NCBI GenBank assembly: GCA_905193725.1 | Contig: CAJJPW010000022.1 | Coordinates: forward strand, 1 to 17,215 | Direction: 5' to 3' | Length of the DNA: 17,215 nucleotides | DNA from: an uncultured Eubacteriales bacterium | GTDB taxonomy: Bacteria > Bacillota > Clostridia > Christensenellales > Christensenellaceae | Shown here: positions 5,986-15,113 of the stretch, piece by piece | How the letters are laid out: every line of letters starts with the position of its first letter | How positions within the stretch are numbered: the first letter of the stretch is position 1 | The notes under the pieces: model-generated | The model's database searches: none | Told to the model about the DNA's origin: nothing | The model's input: the letters and a program-made list of their open reading frames with translations, nothing else | Program-made: the position numbers and the translations under genes

Positions 5986-7467
5986 ATGAATCGAGCAAGC
6001 GGTGTTTTGCTTCATATTTCTTCACTGCCAGGTGGAAATGGGATAGGAAGCCTGGGAAAGAACGCGTATAAATGGGTGGATTTGCTCAAAAAGGCAGGCC
6101 AGAGGTATTGGCAGATTTTGCCCCTCAACCCCACAGGGTATGGGAATTCACCTTACCAGAGCATTAGCACATTCGCAGGAAACCCGTATTTTATCGATTT
6201 GGAGGAACTGCGTAGGCTCAGACTTTTGACTGCTAAGGAGCTGGAGGAATTCCCCGTAGAGAATGGAAGACTGGTGAATTATGAGGCTGTCAAGGCTTCT
6301 CGCAAGCAGCTGTTAAAGCGGGCCTGTGAGAGAGGCATCCCAAAATTTCAAAGGGAATTTGCAGATTTTAAGGAGAGCAATAACCACTGGCTATTTGACT
6401 ATGCCATGTTTGCAGCGCTAAAAGATCACTATGGCCTTCCCTTGCAGGAATGGGAGGAAAACGTTCGCCTCCGGGAGCCGGGGACTCTCATGAAGCTAGC
6501 CAAAGAGCTCCAGCAGGAGATCGAGGAGTATCGCTTTGAGCAGTTTTTATTTGCCATGCAGTGGACAAAACTCAAGGCTTATGCGAACGATAAAGGGATC
6601 TCCATCATTGGAGATTTGCCCATCTATGTTTCGGCAGACAGTGCAGATGTGTGGACGCATCCTCAGATATTCAATCTAGATGAAATTGCAGGCTGCCCGC
6701 CGGATGCCTATGCGCCAGATGGACAAGTGTGGGGAAACCCAACCTATCGCTGGGATATGCTCGCTCAGTCGGGATATGGCTGGTGGGTGATGCGCATGGC
6801 CCATATGATGAAGTTATATGATGTGGTGAGACTGGATCACTTTAGAGGATTTGCCTCTTATTTTTCCGTACCGGCGGGCGCTACTACTGCCAAGGACGGC
6901 GTGTGGAAAAACGGGCCGGGCAAGGGCCTTTTTGATGCGCTTTCAGCCGCTCTAGGACCTCTTCCCCTGATGGTGGAGGATTTGGGGTATCTCACCTGGG
7001 AGGTGTTTGACCTGCTAGACAAATGTGGATATCCTGGCACCAAGGTATTGGAATTTGCCTTTGACGAGTCCAAATCCAGCATTTATCTGCCCTATCAATA
7101 CGATAAAAACTGTGTGGTCTACACGGGCACACATGACAATGACACGGCAGTGGGTTGGTATCAAAAGCTGGACAAAAAGGCAAAGGGCTTTTTCCACGAA
7201 TATGTGGGGGAACGGCCCAAAGACGTGAGTCAAACCCTGGTGCGGATGGCCCTAGCCAGCAGCGGCAACTGGTGCATTTTACCCGCTCAGGACATCCTAG
7301 GTCTGGGCAGCGAATGCCGGATGAATACACCATCTACAGTGAGCGACCAAAATTGGGCGTTTCGACTGCTGGAAGAAGAACTGAATATGAAGCATTTTAC
7401 GGCGCTAAAAAAATGGACTGAGATCTATGGGAGGAATCAAAATAGGGATAGCCTGGCGATGAAATAA
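5986..7467 (+). CDS. malQ: 4-alpha-glucanotransferase (amylomaltase, GH77)
   Basis: A 493-residue glycoside hydrolase family 77 enzyme that moves maltodextrin chains between acceptors and releases glucose. It lengthens short dextrins so that phosphorylase can use them. The start MNRASGVLLHISSLPG and the segments GYGNSPYQ and SADSADVWTHPQIF are typical of bacterial amylomaltases without an extra N-terminal domain. Catalytic residues by family motif are Asp284 (VRLDHFRGF, nucleophile), Glu331 (VEDLG, acid/base) and Asp384 (GTHDND). Length matches the approximately 500-residue class. AGGAGGT at 5974-5980 is five bases from the ATG. It stands alone between the structured leader and the 364-base gap before pgi. 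Its position beside glycogen genes suggests dextrin recycling during glycogen breakdown. Confidence 0.97.
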   Translation: MNRASGVLLHISSLPGGNGIGSLGKNAYKWVDLLKKAGQRYWQILPLNPTGYGNSPYQSISTFAGNPYFIDLEELRRLRLLTAKELEEFPVENGRLVNYEAVKASRKQLLKRACERGIPKFQREFADFKESNNHWLFDYAMFAALKDHYGLPLQEWEENVRLREPGTLMKLAKELQQEIEEYRFEQFLFAMQWTKLKAYANDKGISIIGDLPIYVSADSADVWTHPQIFNLDEIAGCPPDAYAPDGQVWGNPTYRWDMLAQSGYGWWVMRMAHMMKLYDVVRLDHFRGFASYFSVPAGATTAKDGVWKNGPGKGLFDALSAALGPLPLMVEDLGYLTWEVFDLLDKCGYPGTKVLEFAFDESKSSIYLPYQYDKNCVVYTGTHDNDTAVGWYQKLDKKAKGFFHEYVGERPKDVSQTLVRMALASSGNWCILPAQDILGLGSECRMNTPSTVSDQNWAFRLLEEELNMKHFTALKKWTEIYGRNQNRDSLAMK

Positions 7468-7831
7468 TCCCATTGAAGTGGCGTTAGAAGGCAAAAATGC
7501 GCATCATCATGAAAAGAACTACAGTAAGATGGTCTTGCAAAGGGAATGAGTGATACGGTATACATTGTATTAGATGTAAATGCCGAATGTATGATATAAA
7601 TTGAAAATGTGTTGCAGGAAAAATGCGTTTTATATAGAATATATTTTTATAATACCAATAATTTCTAATATCCTTTCGGTTGGAGATTGAAAAGATCTCG
7701 AGAAAAATATTCAGATTTTTCAAAACCTACGGTATATGATAAAAATATGAATTCATAAAGGCAAATTCTGTAACATACATAATAAGTGTATTATATTGAT
7801 TGCACATATAAAATGATAGGAGGATGTACGA
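7468..7831. other. AT-rich malQ-pgi intergenic region
   Basis: A 364-base spacer, very AT-rich, with no convincing gene on either strand. It contains an AT-rich 7-bp hairpin (GAAAAAT/ATTTTTC, 7702-7721), a smaller stem GAGAT/ATCTC (7683-7699), and the octamer ACGGTATA twice (7555-7562 and 7729-7736). No clear terminator for malQ is visible. The promoter and ribosome binding site of pgi are at its right end. Confidence 0.6.
7766..7794 (+). promoter_or_regulatory. Possible pgi promoter
   Basis: TTCTGT (7766-7771), a 17-base spacer and TATTAT (7789-7794), about 38 bases before the pgi ATG. The -10 is good and the -35 weak. Other AT-rich hexamers nearby could serve as well. Confidence 0.3.
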
Positions 7832-9235
7832 ATGAAGGAAAGCTGTATTACACTGGACTTTAACAACATGCTGGAAAAGAACATTGGCGCCCATGGCATT
7901 ACCATGGAGGAGATTTGTGAGGCCAAAAAGCTGATAGGAAAGGTTCACCAAGGTGTTTGCAGTAAACGCCCAATGAATACCTGGCGGGATTTGCCCTTTA
8001 ACCAAGAGGAAATCGTACAGGATATTGAAAAAGAGGCAAAGCGCATTCGGGAAAACTTTGAGAGCTTTGTAGTATTTGGCATTGGTGGTTCGGCACTGGG
8101 ATCGAAAGCGCTGTTTACTGCCTTAAAGCATTTGAAATACAACGAATTGCCGGCTGAAAAGCGAGGCGGCCCCAGATTTTATGTGGTGGACAATGTAGAT
8201 CCTGACGGACTGAACGCGCTCTTTGATGTGATCGATCCCAAAAAGACCTGTTTCCACGTGATCACCAAGTCGGGGAATACCGTGGAGACCATGACGCAGT
8301 TTATGACGGCCATGGGCAAAGTGGAGCAGGAACTGGGAAGCGACTTTAAGAAAAATTTCGTGTTTACCACGGATAAAGAAACCGGCATCCTCAAGAAAAT
8401 TGTGGACGACCAGGGCTGGAGCTCCTTTGTGGTGCCGGAAGGCACTGGCGGCAGATTTTCCGTGCTGTGCCCGGTAGGGCTGCTCTCCGCTGCGGTATTG
8501 GGGCTGGACGTTCGTGCGCTGCTCAAAGGGGCAGGGGATATGGATACCATTTGCAGCAATGAAAATGTGGAGGAAAACCCGGCGTATATGTATGCGATGC
8601 TCTATTACATCGCCATGCAAAAGGGTGTAAACATCTCGGTCATGCTGCCCTATTCCGACGGGCTGGCGACGATGGCTGAGTGGTATGCTCAGCTCTGGGC
8701 AGAGTCCCTAGGAAAAGCAGTGGACTTCGATGGAAACACGGTAAATGTGGGACAGACGCCTGTTCGGGCGCTAGGCGTTACTGACCAGCACTCACAGATT
8801 CAATTGTACACCGAAGGGCCCTTTGATAAGATCATCGCCTTTATCGAGGTGGAGAACTTCAACACCAGCCTCACCATACCAAATACGCCGATTAACATGT
8901 ACGACGCGGCGTATCTCTCGGGGCAGACCTTTAACAAGCTCATCGCCTCGGAGAGGACGGCCACCGAATATGCCATCACCAAAGCGGGCAAAATGAATAT
9001 GAAGATCAAGCTCCACAAGCTGGATGAGTACACGGTGGGCGCTCTGTTCTCGGTGCTGGAGATGGCCACGGCAGCAGAAGGCGAGTTCTTGAGAATCAAC
9101 GCCTTTGATCAGCCAGGGGTAGAAGAGGGCAAGATTGCCACCTTTGCACTTATGGGCAGAAAGGGATACGAGGAAAAGGCCAAAGAGTTATCCCAGAGAA
9201 AGGCGCCGGACAGCACATTTATCTTTGAATATTAG
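7832..9235 (+). CDS. pgi: Glucose-6-phosphate isomerase
   Basis: A 467-residue cytosolic isomerase interconverting glucose-6-phosphate and fructose-6-phosphate. It is of the shorter bacterial type (about 450 residues). Visible family motifs are VFGIGGSALGSKAL near residue 83, KSGNTVETM, WAESLGK with the expected catalytic Glu291, TDQHSQIQLYTEGP with His320, and VEEGK with Lys434. These roles are assigned by analogy with Bacillus PGI. AGGAGG at 7818-7823 is eight bases before the ATG. The stop codon TAG lies inside the stem of the following terminator. Its neighbours are malQ and the glycogen operon, so it connects glycogen-derived hexose phosphate with glycolysis, although it probably forms its own transcript. 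Confidence 0.98.
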   Translation: MKESCITLDFNNMLEKNIGAHGITMEEICEAKKLIGKVHQGVCSKRPMNTWRDLPFNQEEIVQDIEKEAKRIRENFESFVVFGIGGSALGSKALFTALKHLKYNELPAEKRGGPRFYVVDNVDPDGLNALFDVIDPKKTCFHVITKSGNTVETMTQFMTAMGKVEQELGSDFKKNFVFTTDKETGILKKIVDDQGWSSFVVPEGTGGRFSVLCPVGLLSAAVLGLDVRALLKGAGDMDTICSNENVEENPAYMYAMLYYIAMQKGVNISVMLPYSDGLATMAEWYAQLWAESLGKAVDFDGNTVNVGQTPVRALGVTDQHSQIQLYTEGPFDKIIAFIEVENFNTSLTIPNTPINMYDAAYLSGQTFNKLIASERTATEYAITKAGKMNMKIKLHKLDEYTVGALFSVLEMATAAEGEFLRINAFDQPGVEEGKIATFALMGRKGYEEKAKELSQRKAPDSTFIFEY

Positions 9236-9270
9236 GTTACAGGGCCTCGGCCCTTGTAACCTAAGTTTTT
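9232..9270 (+). terminator. Strong rho-independent terminator of pgi
   Basis: Left arm from 9232 (TTAGGTTACA then GGGC), loop CTCG, right arm GCCC then TTGTAACCTAA to 9264: about 14 pairs with a single unpaired T in the right arm, followed by GTTTTT (9265-9270). The pgi stop codon is within the left arm. Confidence 0.9.
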
Positions 9271-9278
9271 CTAACAGG

Positions 9279-9312
9279 GCAGGTGCAAAGATCCAAAAGA
9301 AAACTGCACCGC
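9279..9312 (+). other. Hairpin between pgi terminator and glgB
   Basis: GCAGGTGCA (9279-9287) can pair with TGCACCGC (9305-9312), eight pairs with one bulged A and a 17-base loop. It lies 26 bases before the glgB ATG, next to the ribosome binding site. No good -35/-10 pair is visible between the pgi terminator and glgB, so the source of the glg transcript is unclear. Confidence 0.4.
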
Positions 9313-9338
9313 AATAAAAAATTACAGAAGGCGGATCC

Positions 9339-11237
9339 ATGAAGGATATTTTACTAAATAACAATGACATTTATCTTTTTAATATAGGAGAGGCGCAAAA
9401 GGCCTATTTGCTCTTTGGATGCCATTACGATAGAGAACACAAGGCCTATCGGTTTTGCGTGTGGGCGCCATGTGCCCAAAGCGTCAGTGTAGTGGGCGAC
9501 TTTAACGACTGGGATGAGAGACAGAACCCCATGAAGCAGATTAGCGGCGGCGTGTGGGTGGCTTATATCAAAGGGCTCAAGGACGGAGATCTCTACAAAT
9601 ACTCCATTTTGGGGTATGGAGATTCGGGGCGCTTTTTGAAGAGCGATCCCTTTGCGTTTTACAGCGAAGTGCGGCCGGGGACCGCGTCCAAAGTTTGGAA
9701 CATGGGCGGTTTTGAGTGGTCGGATGGGGCATATCTACAAAAGAGGCAGAAAAGAGACGTGTTCTCCAGCCCAATGTCCATCTACGAACTGCACATTGGC
9801 TCTTGGATGAAAAGGGAGGATGGCAGTTTTCTAAACTACCGAGAGGTTGCGGATCTTTTGCTGGAATATGTGAAAAAGATGGGGTACACCCATGTGGAGA
9901 TCATGCCGGTAATGGAATATCCACTGGACATGTCGTGGGGATATCAGATCACAGGGTATTACTCTATTAATTCCAGATACGGTACGCCTCAGGACTTTAT
10001 GTACTTTGTGGATCATCTGCACAGCGGCGGGATAGGCGTGATTTTAGATTGGGTGCCAGCGCACTTTCCAAGAGATTCTCATGGTCTGCGGAAATTCGAT
10101 GGTACCAGCCTCTATGAGCACGAAAACCCTCTGCAGGGGGAGCAGCCCCAGTGGGGTACCATGCTCTACAACTATGAGAGAGCAGAGGTACAGAGCTTTT
10201 TGGTATCCAATGCGGTGTATTTTATGGAGGAATACCATATTGATGGACTGCGGGTGGATGCAGTGAGCGCAATGCTCTACCTGGACTATGGAAAGGACGA
10301 GTACATCCCCAACAAAGATGGAGGCAATTTAAACCTGGGAGCCATTGACTTTTTGCGCAAGCTCAACAGCGTAGTGCTCACTTGCTATAAGGGTACGATG
10401 ATGATCGCCGAGGAGTCTACGGCGTATCCGCTGGTGACGATGCCGCCGGCAGATGGCGGTCTGGGGTTCACCTATAAGTGGAACATGGGATTTATGCACG
10501 ACACCTTGGAGTATATGGAGATGGACCCTGTATACCGAAAGGGGAGCCACGATAAGCTGACGTTCTCCATGTTTTACGCATTTACAGAGAATTTCATTTT
10601 GCCCTATTCCCACGACGAAGTAGTCCACGGCAAGCGCTCTATGATCGACAAGATGTTCGGCAACTACGAGGACAAATTCGCATCGCTCAAAACCCTATAC
10701 AGCTTTCAATATGCACATCCTGGGAAAAAACTCATGTTTATGGGCGATGAATTTGGTCAATTTATAGAGTGGGACTATGCAAAGCAATTGGATTGGTTCC
10801 TGCTGGAATACGATTCTCATAGGACGTTACAGCAATATGTAGCGGCTCTCAACCGGCTATATAAAAATAGCAGAGCCCTATACCAGATCGACGACCGCTG
10901 GGAGGGATTTGAGTGGCTCAATGTAGAGGATAAGGATACCAGCACGATTGCATTTATGAGAAGATCGAAAAAATGGAGAGGCAAACGCAAGTATATCGTG
11001 TTTGCGGCCAACTTTACACCAGTGGCTAGGGACTTATATCCCATCGCACTGCCCTGTGAAGGGGTGCTCAAAGAGCTGTTGAACTCTGACCATGTGAAAT
11101 TTGGCGGCAGGGGATTTGTCAATCCTGAGCCGCTTATGGCCAAAGAAGAACCTTGGGGAGGGAAGCCTTTTAGCGCCAGAGTGAACATGCCGGCACTGGG
11201 GGGCGTATTCTTTGAATTCACACCAAAAGAGCAATAA
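9339..11237 (+). CDS. glgB: 1,4-alpha-glucan (glycogen) branching enzyme
   Basis: A 632-residue GH13 enzyme that cuts alpha-1,4 chains and rejoins them as alpha-1,6 branches. The N-terminal CBM48-like domain shows FCVWAPCAQSVSVVGDFNDWD (about residues 44-64). The catalytic barrel begins near YELHIGSW. Catalytic residues by GH13 alignment are Asp307 (GLRVDAV, nucleophile), Glu358 (IAEEST, acid/base) and Asp426 (SHDEVVHGK, transition-state stabiliser). A beta-domain closes the C-terminus. The length fits the Bacillota type that lacks the extra N1 domain of the E. coli enzyme. A weak AAGGCGG site lies before the ATG. It ends with tandem stops (TAATAA) and is 21 bases from glgC. It is the first gene of the operon, as in Bacillus subtilis glgBCDAP. 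Confidence 0.97.
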   Translation: MKDILLNNNDIYLFNIGEAQKAYLLFGCHYDREHKAYRFCVWAPCAQSVSVVGDFNDWDERQNPMKQISGGVWVAYIKGLKDGDLYKYSILGYGDSGRFLKSDPFAFYSEVRPGTASKVWNMGGFEWSDGAYLQKRQKRDVFSSPMSIYELHIGSWMKREDGSFLNYREVADLLLEYVKKMGYTHVEIMPVMEYPLDMSWGYQITGYYSINSRYGTPQDFMYFVDHLHSGGIGVILDWVPAHFPRDSHGLRKFDGTSLYEHENPLQGEQPQWGTMLYNYERAEVQSFLVSNAVYFMEEYHIDGLRVDAVSAMLYLDYGKDEYIPNKDGGNLNLGAIDFLRKLNSVVLTCYKGTMMIAEESTAYPLVTMPPADGGLGFTYKWNMGFMHDTLEYMEMDPVYRKGSHDKLTFSMFYAFTENFILPYSHDEVVHGKRSMIDKMFGNYEDKFASLKTLYSFQYAHPGKKLMFMGDEFGQFIEWDYAKQLDWFLLEYDSHRTLQQYVAALNRLYKNSRALYQIDDRWEGFEWLNVEDKDTSTIAFMRRSKKWRGKRKYIVFAANFTPVARDLYPIALPCEGVLKELLNSDHVKFGGRGFVNPEPLMAKEEPWGGKPFSARVNMPALGGVFFEFTPKEQ

Positions 11238-11258
11238 TAAGACTGTGAGGGAGAAAAC

Positions 11259-12449
11259 ATGAAAAAAAAGTGTGTAGCAATGCTGTTAGCGGGAGGACAG
11301 GGCAGCAGATTGGGGGTACTGATAACCCACCGGGCAAAGCCAGCAGTACCCTATGGAGGAAGATACCGGATCATCGATTTTCCGCTGTCCAATTGCTGCA
11401 ATTCGGGAATAGATACCGTAGGCGTTTTGACGCAATACCAGCCCTTGGAGCTCAACTCGTACATCGGCACAGGAGCGCCATGGGATCTAGATGGCATGAA
11501 TGGCGGGACCTTTGTATTGCCGCCCTATGTGGCAGGAAAAAAGGGCGAGTGGTATTCTGGCACAGCCAATGCCATCTATCAAAATAGAAATTTTATCGAT
11601 AGTTACGACCCGGAATATATCCTTGTGCTATCGGGAGACCATATTTATAAAATGGACTACAGCGCCATGATCGAATTCCACGTGAAGAAGGGGGCGGATG
11701 CCACCATTGCCGTCATCGAAGTGCCCATTGAAGAGGCCAGCCGTTTTGGCATTATGAATACAGACGACGATCTTCGCATTGTGGAATTTGAGGAAAAGCC
11801 AGAAGTGCCAAAGAGCAACAAGGCTTCTATGGGCGTGTACGTATTCACCTGGAGCGTGGTCAAGGAGTACTTAAAACGGGATAACGAGATGGAGGACACC
11901 TCTAACGACTTTGGCAAGAACATCATCCCCGCTATGTTAGACGGAGGAGAAGCCATGTATGCCTATCCCTTTAAGGGATACTGGAAAGATGTGGGTACCG
12001 TGCAGAGCCTTTGGGAGGCCAATATGGAGCTGCTGTTGCCCGATCCAGCGCTGGATCTCCACGACGAGAACTGGAAAATCTACAGTAAGAACCCCAATAA
12101 ACCTCCGCATTTCATTGGGGGAAAGGCGATGGTGCACAACTCGATCATCTCTGAAGGATGCCATGTGTATGGAAATATTCAAAACAGCATTTTATTCCCA
12201 GGCGTAGTCGTCCAAGAGGGTGCGGAAATCAAAGACAGCATCATCATGCAAAACTCCGTGATTGGGCATGGGACGGCTGTCTACAAGAGCATTATCGATG
12301 AAGGCGGCCAGATAGGCGATAAGACGGTGATTGGCGACGAGAGCGAGATCACGGTGATTGGCAATCACGCGTATATTGGCGATGGATGCCGAATCATGGC
12401 GGGAACGACGATTCTTCCTGGCATGAAAGTGAATGGGGAGGTGGAGTAA
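11259..12449 (+). CDS. glgC: Glucose-1-phosphate adenylyltransferase, catalytic subunit
   Basis: A 396-residue ADP-glucose pyrophosphorylase that makes ADP-glucose and PPi from ATP and glucose-1-phosphate, the committed step of glycogen synthesis. The N-terminal nucleotidyltransferase domain keeps the active-site motif GGQGSRL (Gly12-Leu18), the [19 protein letters not shown] segment, and the catalytic metal-binding Asp127 in [11 protein letters not shown]. The C-terminal part is a left-handed beta-helix built of hexapeptide repeats (about 280-390), used for oligomerisation and allostery. AGGGAG at 11248-11253 serves the ATG. Only one base separates its stop from the glgD start, so expression of the two subunits is coupled. 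In Bacillota GlgC and GlgD act as a mixed tetramer. Confidence 0.97.
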   Translation: MKKKCVAMLLAGGQGSRLGVLITHRAKPAVPYGGRYRIIDFPLSNCCNSGIDTVGVLTQYQPLELNSYIGTGAPWDLDGMNGGTFVLPPYVAGKKGEWYSGTANAIYQNRNFIDSYDPEYILVLSGDHIYKMDYSAMIEFHVKKGADATIAVIEVPIEEASRFGIMNTDDDLRIVEFEEKPEVPKSNKASMGVYVFTWSVVKEYLKRDNEMEDTSNDFGKNIIPAMLDGGEAMYAYPFKGYWKDVGTVQSLWEANMELLLPDPALDLHDENWKIYSKNPNKPPHFIGGKAMVHNSIISEGCHVYGNIQNSILFPGVVVQEGAEIKDSIIMQNSVIGHGTAVYKSIIDEGGQIGDKTVIGDESEITVIGNHAYIGDGCRIMAGTTILPGMKVNGEVE

Positions 12450-12450
12450 A

Positions 12451-13578
12451 ATGGCAAAAAACGTATTTGGCTTGATTTATGCCGGCGAGAACAACATGAA
12501 TTTAAGAGATCTGGTCTATATGAGGGCGTTGGGGGCCCTGCCTTTAGGGGGCAAATACCGGGCCATTGACTTTGCACTTTCCAATATGGTAAATACGGGG
12601 ATTCGGAATATCGGCGTGATAACGCAAAAGAACTACCATTCCCTCATGGACCACTTAGGATCCGGCAAAGAGTGGGACCTGAGCAGAAAGAACGACGGTT
12701 TATTTGTACTGCCGCCCTTTGACACCTACCAAAATACCGGACAATATAGAGGATATGTGGACGCCATTAAAAACGTAATGGCCTATGTACGGCGGGCAAA
12801 ACAGCAGTACTGCCTGCTCACTGGCTCTTATACCATCTGCAACACTACATACGATGAACTAATTCATGAGCATCTGTCAAGTGGAGCGGATATCACCTTG
12901 TTATACAATGTACTGCCCAATCTGGAGCCGGAGGATAACATGTTTAAGGACATTCGCTTAGAGGTGGACGAGACGGGCCGGGTAATTGATATGGAGATCA
13001 ACTCCCATGCGCCCAAGTATCTCAAGGCGGGGATGGACATCTACCTGATGCGCAAAGACCTGTTAGAATACTTAGTGGAAGAGGCCTCTGCCAGAGGAAA
13101 GAGCAGCCTGGTGCGGGATGTGCTGATTGCCAACCTCAATCGACTGAACATTCGAGGAGTAGAGCATAAGGGATATGTGGGTCGTCTGCACAACGTGGCT
13201 TCTTACTTCCAAATGAACATGGACTTCTTAAAAGAGGACGTGCAAAAAGAGCTGTTTTACACCGAAAATCCCATTCTCACAAAGATCAAGGACGAAGTGC
13301 CTGCAAAATACGGCAGCAGCGCTAAGGTATCCAATAGCCTAGTGGCAAACGGCTGCATCATTGAGGGCACGGTGGAGAACTCCATCCTGTTCCGGGGCGT
13401 TCGAGTGGAGCCAGGTTCTGTGATCAAAAACAGCATTGTGATGCAGGACAGTGAAGTGTATCAAAATAGCTATTTAGAGAATGTGATACTGGATAAGCAG
13501 GTGCACATTCGCACAGGAAAGCGGCTCATAGGGAGCGATGGATTCCCTGTGATTATTCGCAAAGGAGCAGTAGTTTAA
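12451..13578 (+). CDS. glgD: GlgD, non-catalytic ADP-glucose pyrophosphorylase subunit
   Basis: A 375-residue paralogue of GlgC with the same layout (nucleotidyltransferase fold, then hexapeptide beta-helix). The catalytic motifs are lost: GGxGxRL is replaced by AGENNMNLRDL, and the metal-binding aspartate of the GDHIY segment is Ser126 in LLTGSYTIC. This is the known GlgD pattern. In Geobacillus, GlgD has little activity alone but raises that of GlgC. I chose the ATG at 12451, giving MAKNVFGLIYAGE, because GGAGGTG at 12437-12443 is seven bases from it; an in-frame ATG at 12433 would overlap glgC and adds nothing conserved. The stop overlaps the glgA start as TAATG. Confidence 0.96.
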   Translation: MAKNVFGLIYAGENNMNLRDLVYMRALGALPLGGKYRAIDFALSNMVNTGIRNIGVITQKNYHSLMDHLGSGKEWDLSRKNDGLFVLPPFDTYQNTGQYRGYVDAIKNVMAYVRRAKQQYCLLTGSYTICNTTYDELIHEHLSSGADITLLYNVLPNLEPEDNMFKDIRLEVDETGRVIDMEINSHAPKYLKAGMDIYLMRKDLLEYLVEEASARGKSSLVRDVLIANLNRLNIRGVEHKGYVGRLHNVASYFQMNMDFLKEDVQKELFYTENPILTKIKDEVPAKYGSSAKVSNSLVANGCIIEGTVENSILFRGVRVEPGSVIKNSIVMQDSEVYQNSYLENVILDKQVHIRTGKRLIGSDGFPVIIRKGAVV

Positions 13579-15038
13579 TGGAAAATGCAATAAAACCCAC
13601 AATACTGGCAGTAGGTTCGGAGTGTGTGCCCTTTGCAAAGACGGGTGGTTTGGCCGATGTGTTGGGCACACTGCCCAGAGAGCTGGTGAAGTTGGGCTAC
13701 GACGCCCGGGTAATGCTGCCACTGCACCGTATCATCAAGGAAAAATACGGGCATCAGATGGAACATGTGTGTAGCTTTACCGTGCTGCTGGGCCAAGAGA
13801 GCAAGTTTGTGGGCATAGAAAAGCTGGAAATGGGTGGCGTTACCTATTACTTTGTGGACAACGAGCAATTCTTTGGCTTTGAGATCTATAAGGGAGGGGA
13901 TCTGGAGAGCGAGCAATACATCTTCTTTTCCCGAGCAGTGCTGGAGTCACTGCCCCTCATTGGGTTTATTCCCGATGTGATTCAGGCAAACGACTGGCAG
14001 GCGGCGCTGATCCCAGTGCTCATCAAGGCCCAATATGGGGGCGCGCCCCAAGGGGGAATAAAAACAGTATTTACCATCCACAACCTGATGTATCAGGGAA
14101 AGATGGGCATTCCCTTTTTGCAGCGGCTCACCGGCCTTCCCAATGAGTATTTCACTTCTGAAACGCTGGAGGCTTATGGGTGTGCCAATTTGCTGAAAGG
14201 GGCACTGGTGTTTGCGGACAAGATCTGCACGGTGAGCCCCACGTATGCTCAGGAAATTCAGTATCCCTACTTTGCGGAAGGCATGGAGGGGATGCTCTCT
14301 AAGCGCAGAGACGACATTGTGGGGATCCTCAATGGGATGGATGTGGAGGAGTATGATCCAAGCACAGATAGGCTCATTCCATATCAGTATACTAAGGATG
14401 ATTTAGAGGGCAAATACCAGGATAAAAAGGCGCTCATGGAGCGAATGGATCTCAATATGCCGCTGGACACGCCGCTCATTGGCGTAGTATCTCGCCTGAC
14501 TTCACAAAAGGGGCTGGACCTAATTTTACGGGTGTTTGACGAATTGATGAGAGAAAACGTGGGATTTGTGCTGCTGGGCAACGGGGAAAAGGAGTACGAG
14601 GATTTCTTTTTGCGCGCCGCTTATCAATATCACGGCAGAGTAGGGGTGAGCACCACTTTTGACAATGCGCTGGCCCATCAGATCTATGCGGGATGCGATT
14701 TATTCCTCATGCCCTCTCGTTTTGAGCCCTGTGGAATTTCCCAGATGATCGCCTTAAGGTACGGCACTTTGCCCATCGTTCGAGAGACGGGTGGACTAAA
14801 AGACACCGTTTTCCCATATAATAAGTATACTGGTGAGGGAAATGGCTTTTCCTTTACAAATTACAATGCACATGATATGCTCAATACGATACGGTATGCT
14901 TTGAATACTATGAAGGACAAAATCGTTTTAGGGCAGCTCATTGAGCATGGGATGAGCCAGGACAACAGTTTCCTGGCATCGGCAAAAAAGTATGGAGAGT
15001 TGTTTGAAACGCTTGTCAAAAAGGAAGAGCAGGCGTGA
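13578..15038 (+). CDS. glgA: Glycogen synthase (ADP-glucose), GT5
   Basis: A 486-residue retaining glycosyltransferase of family GT5 that adds glucose from ADP-glucose to the non-reducing ends of glycogen. The N-terminal Rossmann domain has the substrate-binding loop with Lys21 in AKTGGLADV and the QANDWQAALIP segment. The C-terminal domain has SRLTSQKGLDL, with Arg306 and Lys311 contacting the phosphates, and the active-site loop RFEPCGISQ with Glu383. The spacing agrees with E. coli GlgA. Length is standard (about 480). The ATG overlaps the glgD stop by one base (TAATG), and AAAGGAG (13561-13567) precedes it inside glgD, so translation is coupled. Confidence 0.97.
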   Translation: MENAIKPTILAVGSECVPFAKTGGLADVLGTLPRELVKLGYDARVMLPLHRIIKEKYGHQMEHVCSFTVLLGQESKFVGIEKLEMGGVTYYFVDNEQFFGFEIYKGGDLESEQYIFFSRAVLESLPLIGFIPDVIQANDWQAALIPVLIKAQYGGAPQGGIKTVFTIHNLMYQGKMGIPFLQRLTGLPNEYFTSETLEAYGCANLLKGALVFADKICTVSPTYAQEIQYPYFAEGMEGMLSKRRDDIVGILNGMDVEEYDPSTDRLIPYQYTKDDLEGKYQDKKALMERMDLNMPLDTPLIGVVSRLTSQKGLDLILRVFDELMRENVGFVLLGNGEKEYEDFFLRAAYQYHGRVGVSTTFDNALAHQIYAGCDLFLMPSRFEPCGISQMIALRYGTLPIVRETGGLKDTVFPYNKYTGEGNGFSFTNYNAHDMLNTIRYALNTMKDKIVLGQLIEHGMSQDNSFLASAKKYGELFETLVKKEEQA

Positions 15039-15058
15039 TAAATAGAGTTTCTCAGAGT

Positions 15059-15087
15059 AGACCGTGAAAGACAGATTTTCACGGTCT
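15059..15087 (+). other. Intercistronic hairpin between glgA and glgP
   Basis: AGACCGTGAAA (15059-15069) and TTTCACGGTCT (15077-15087) form a perfect 11-bp stem with a 7-base loop. No T-run follows on the + strand (GTTAGCG), so it is not a standard terminator. It may stabilise the upstream mRNA or lower glgP expression relative to glgBCDA. Confidence 0.7.
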
Positions 15088-15113
15088 GTTAGCGTAAGAA
15101 TGGAGGAATGAAA

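Noticed and set aside
7484..7723. Minus-strand open frame of 79 codons in the malQ-pgi gap
   Set aside because: AT-driven composition, a TTG start with no supporting ribosome binding site, and no recognisable motif; the spacer reads as non-coding.
10817..11260. Minus-strand open frame of 147 codons opposite the end of glgB
   Set aside because: It mirrors the glgB reading frame, with no start signal or domain; glgB is continuous and well supported here.
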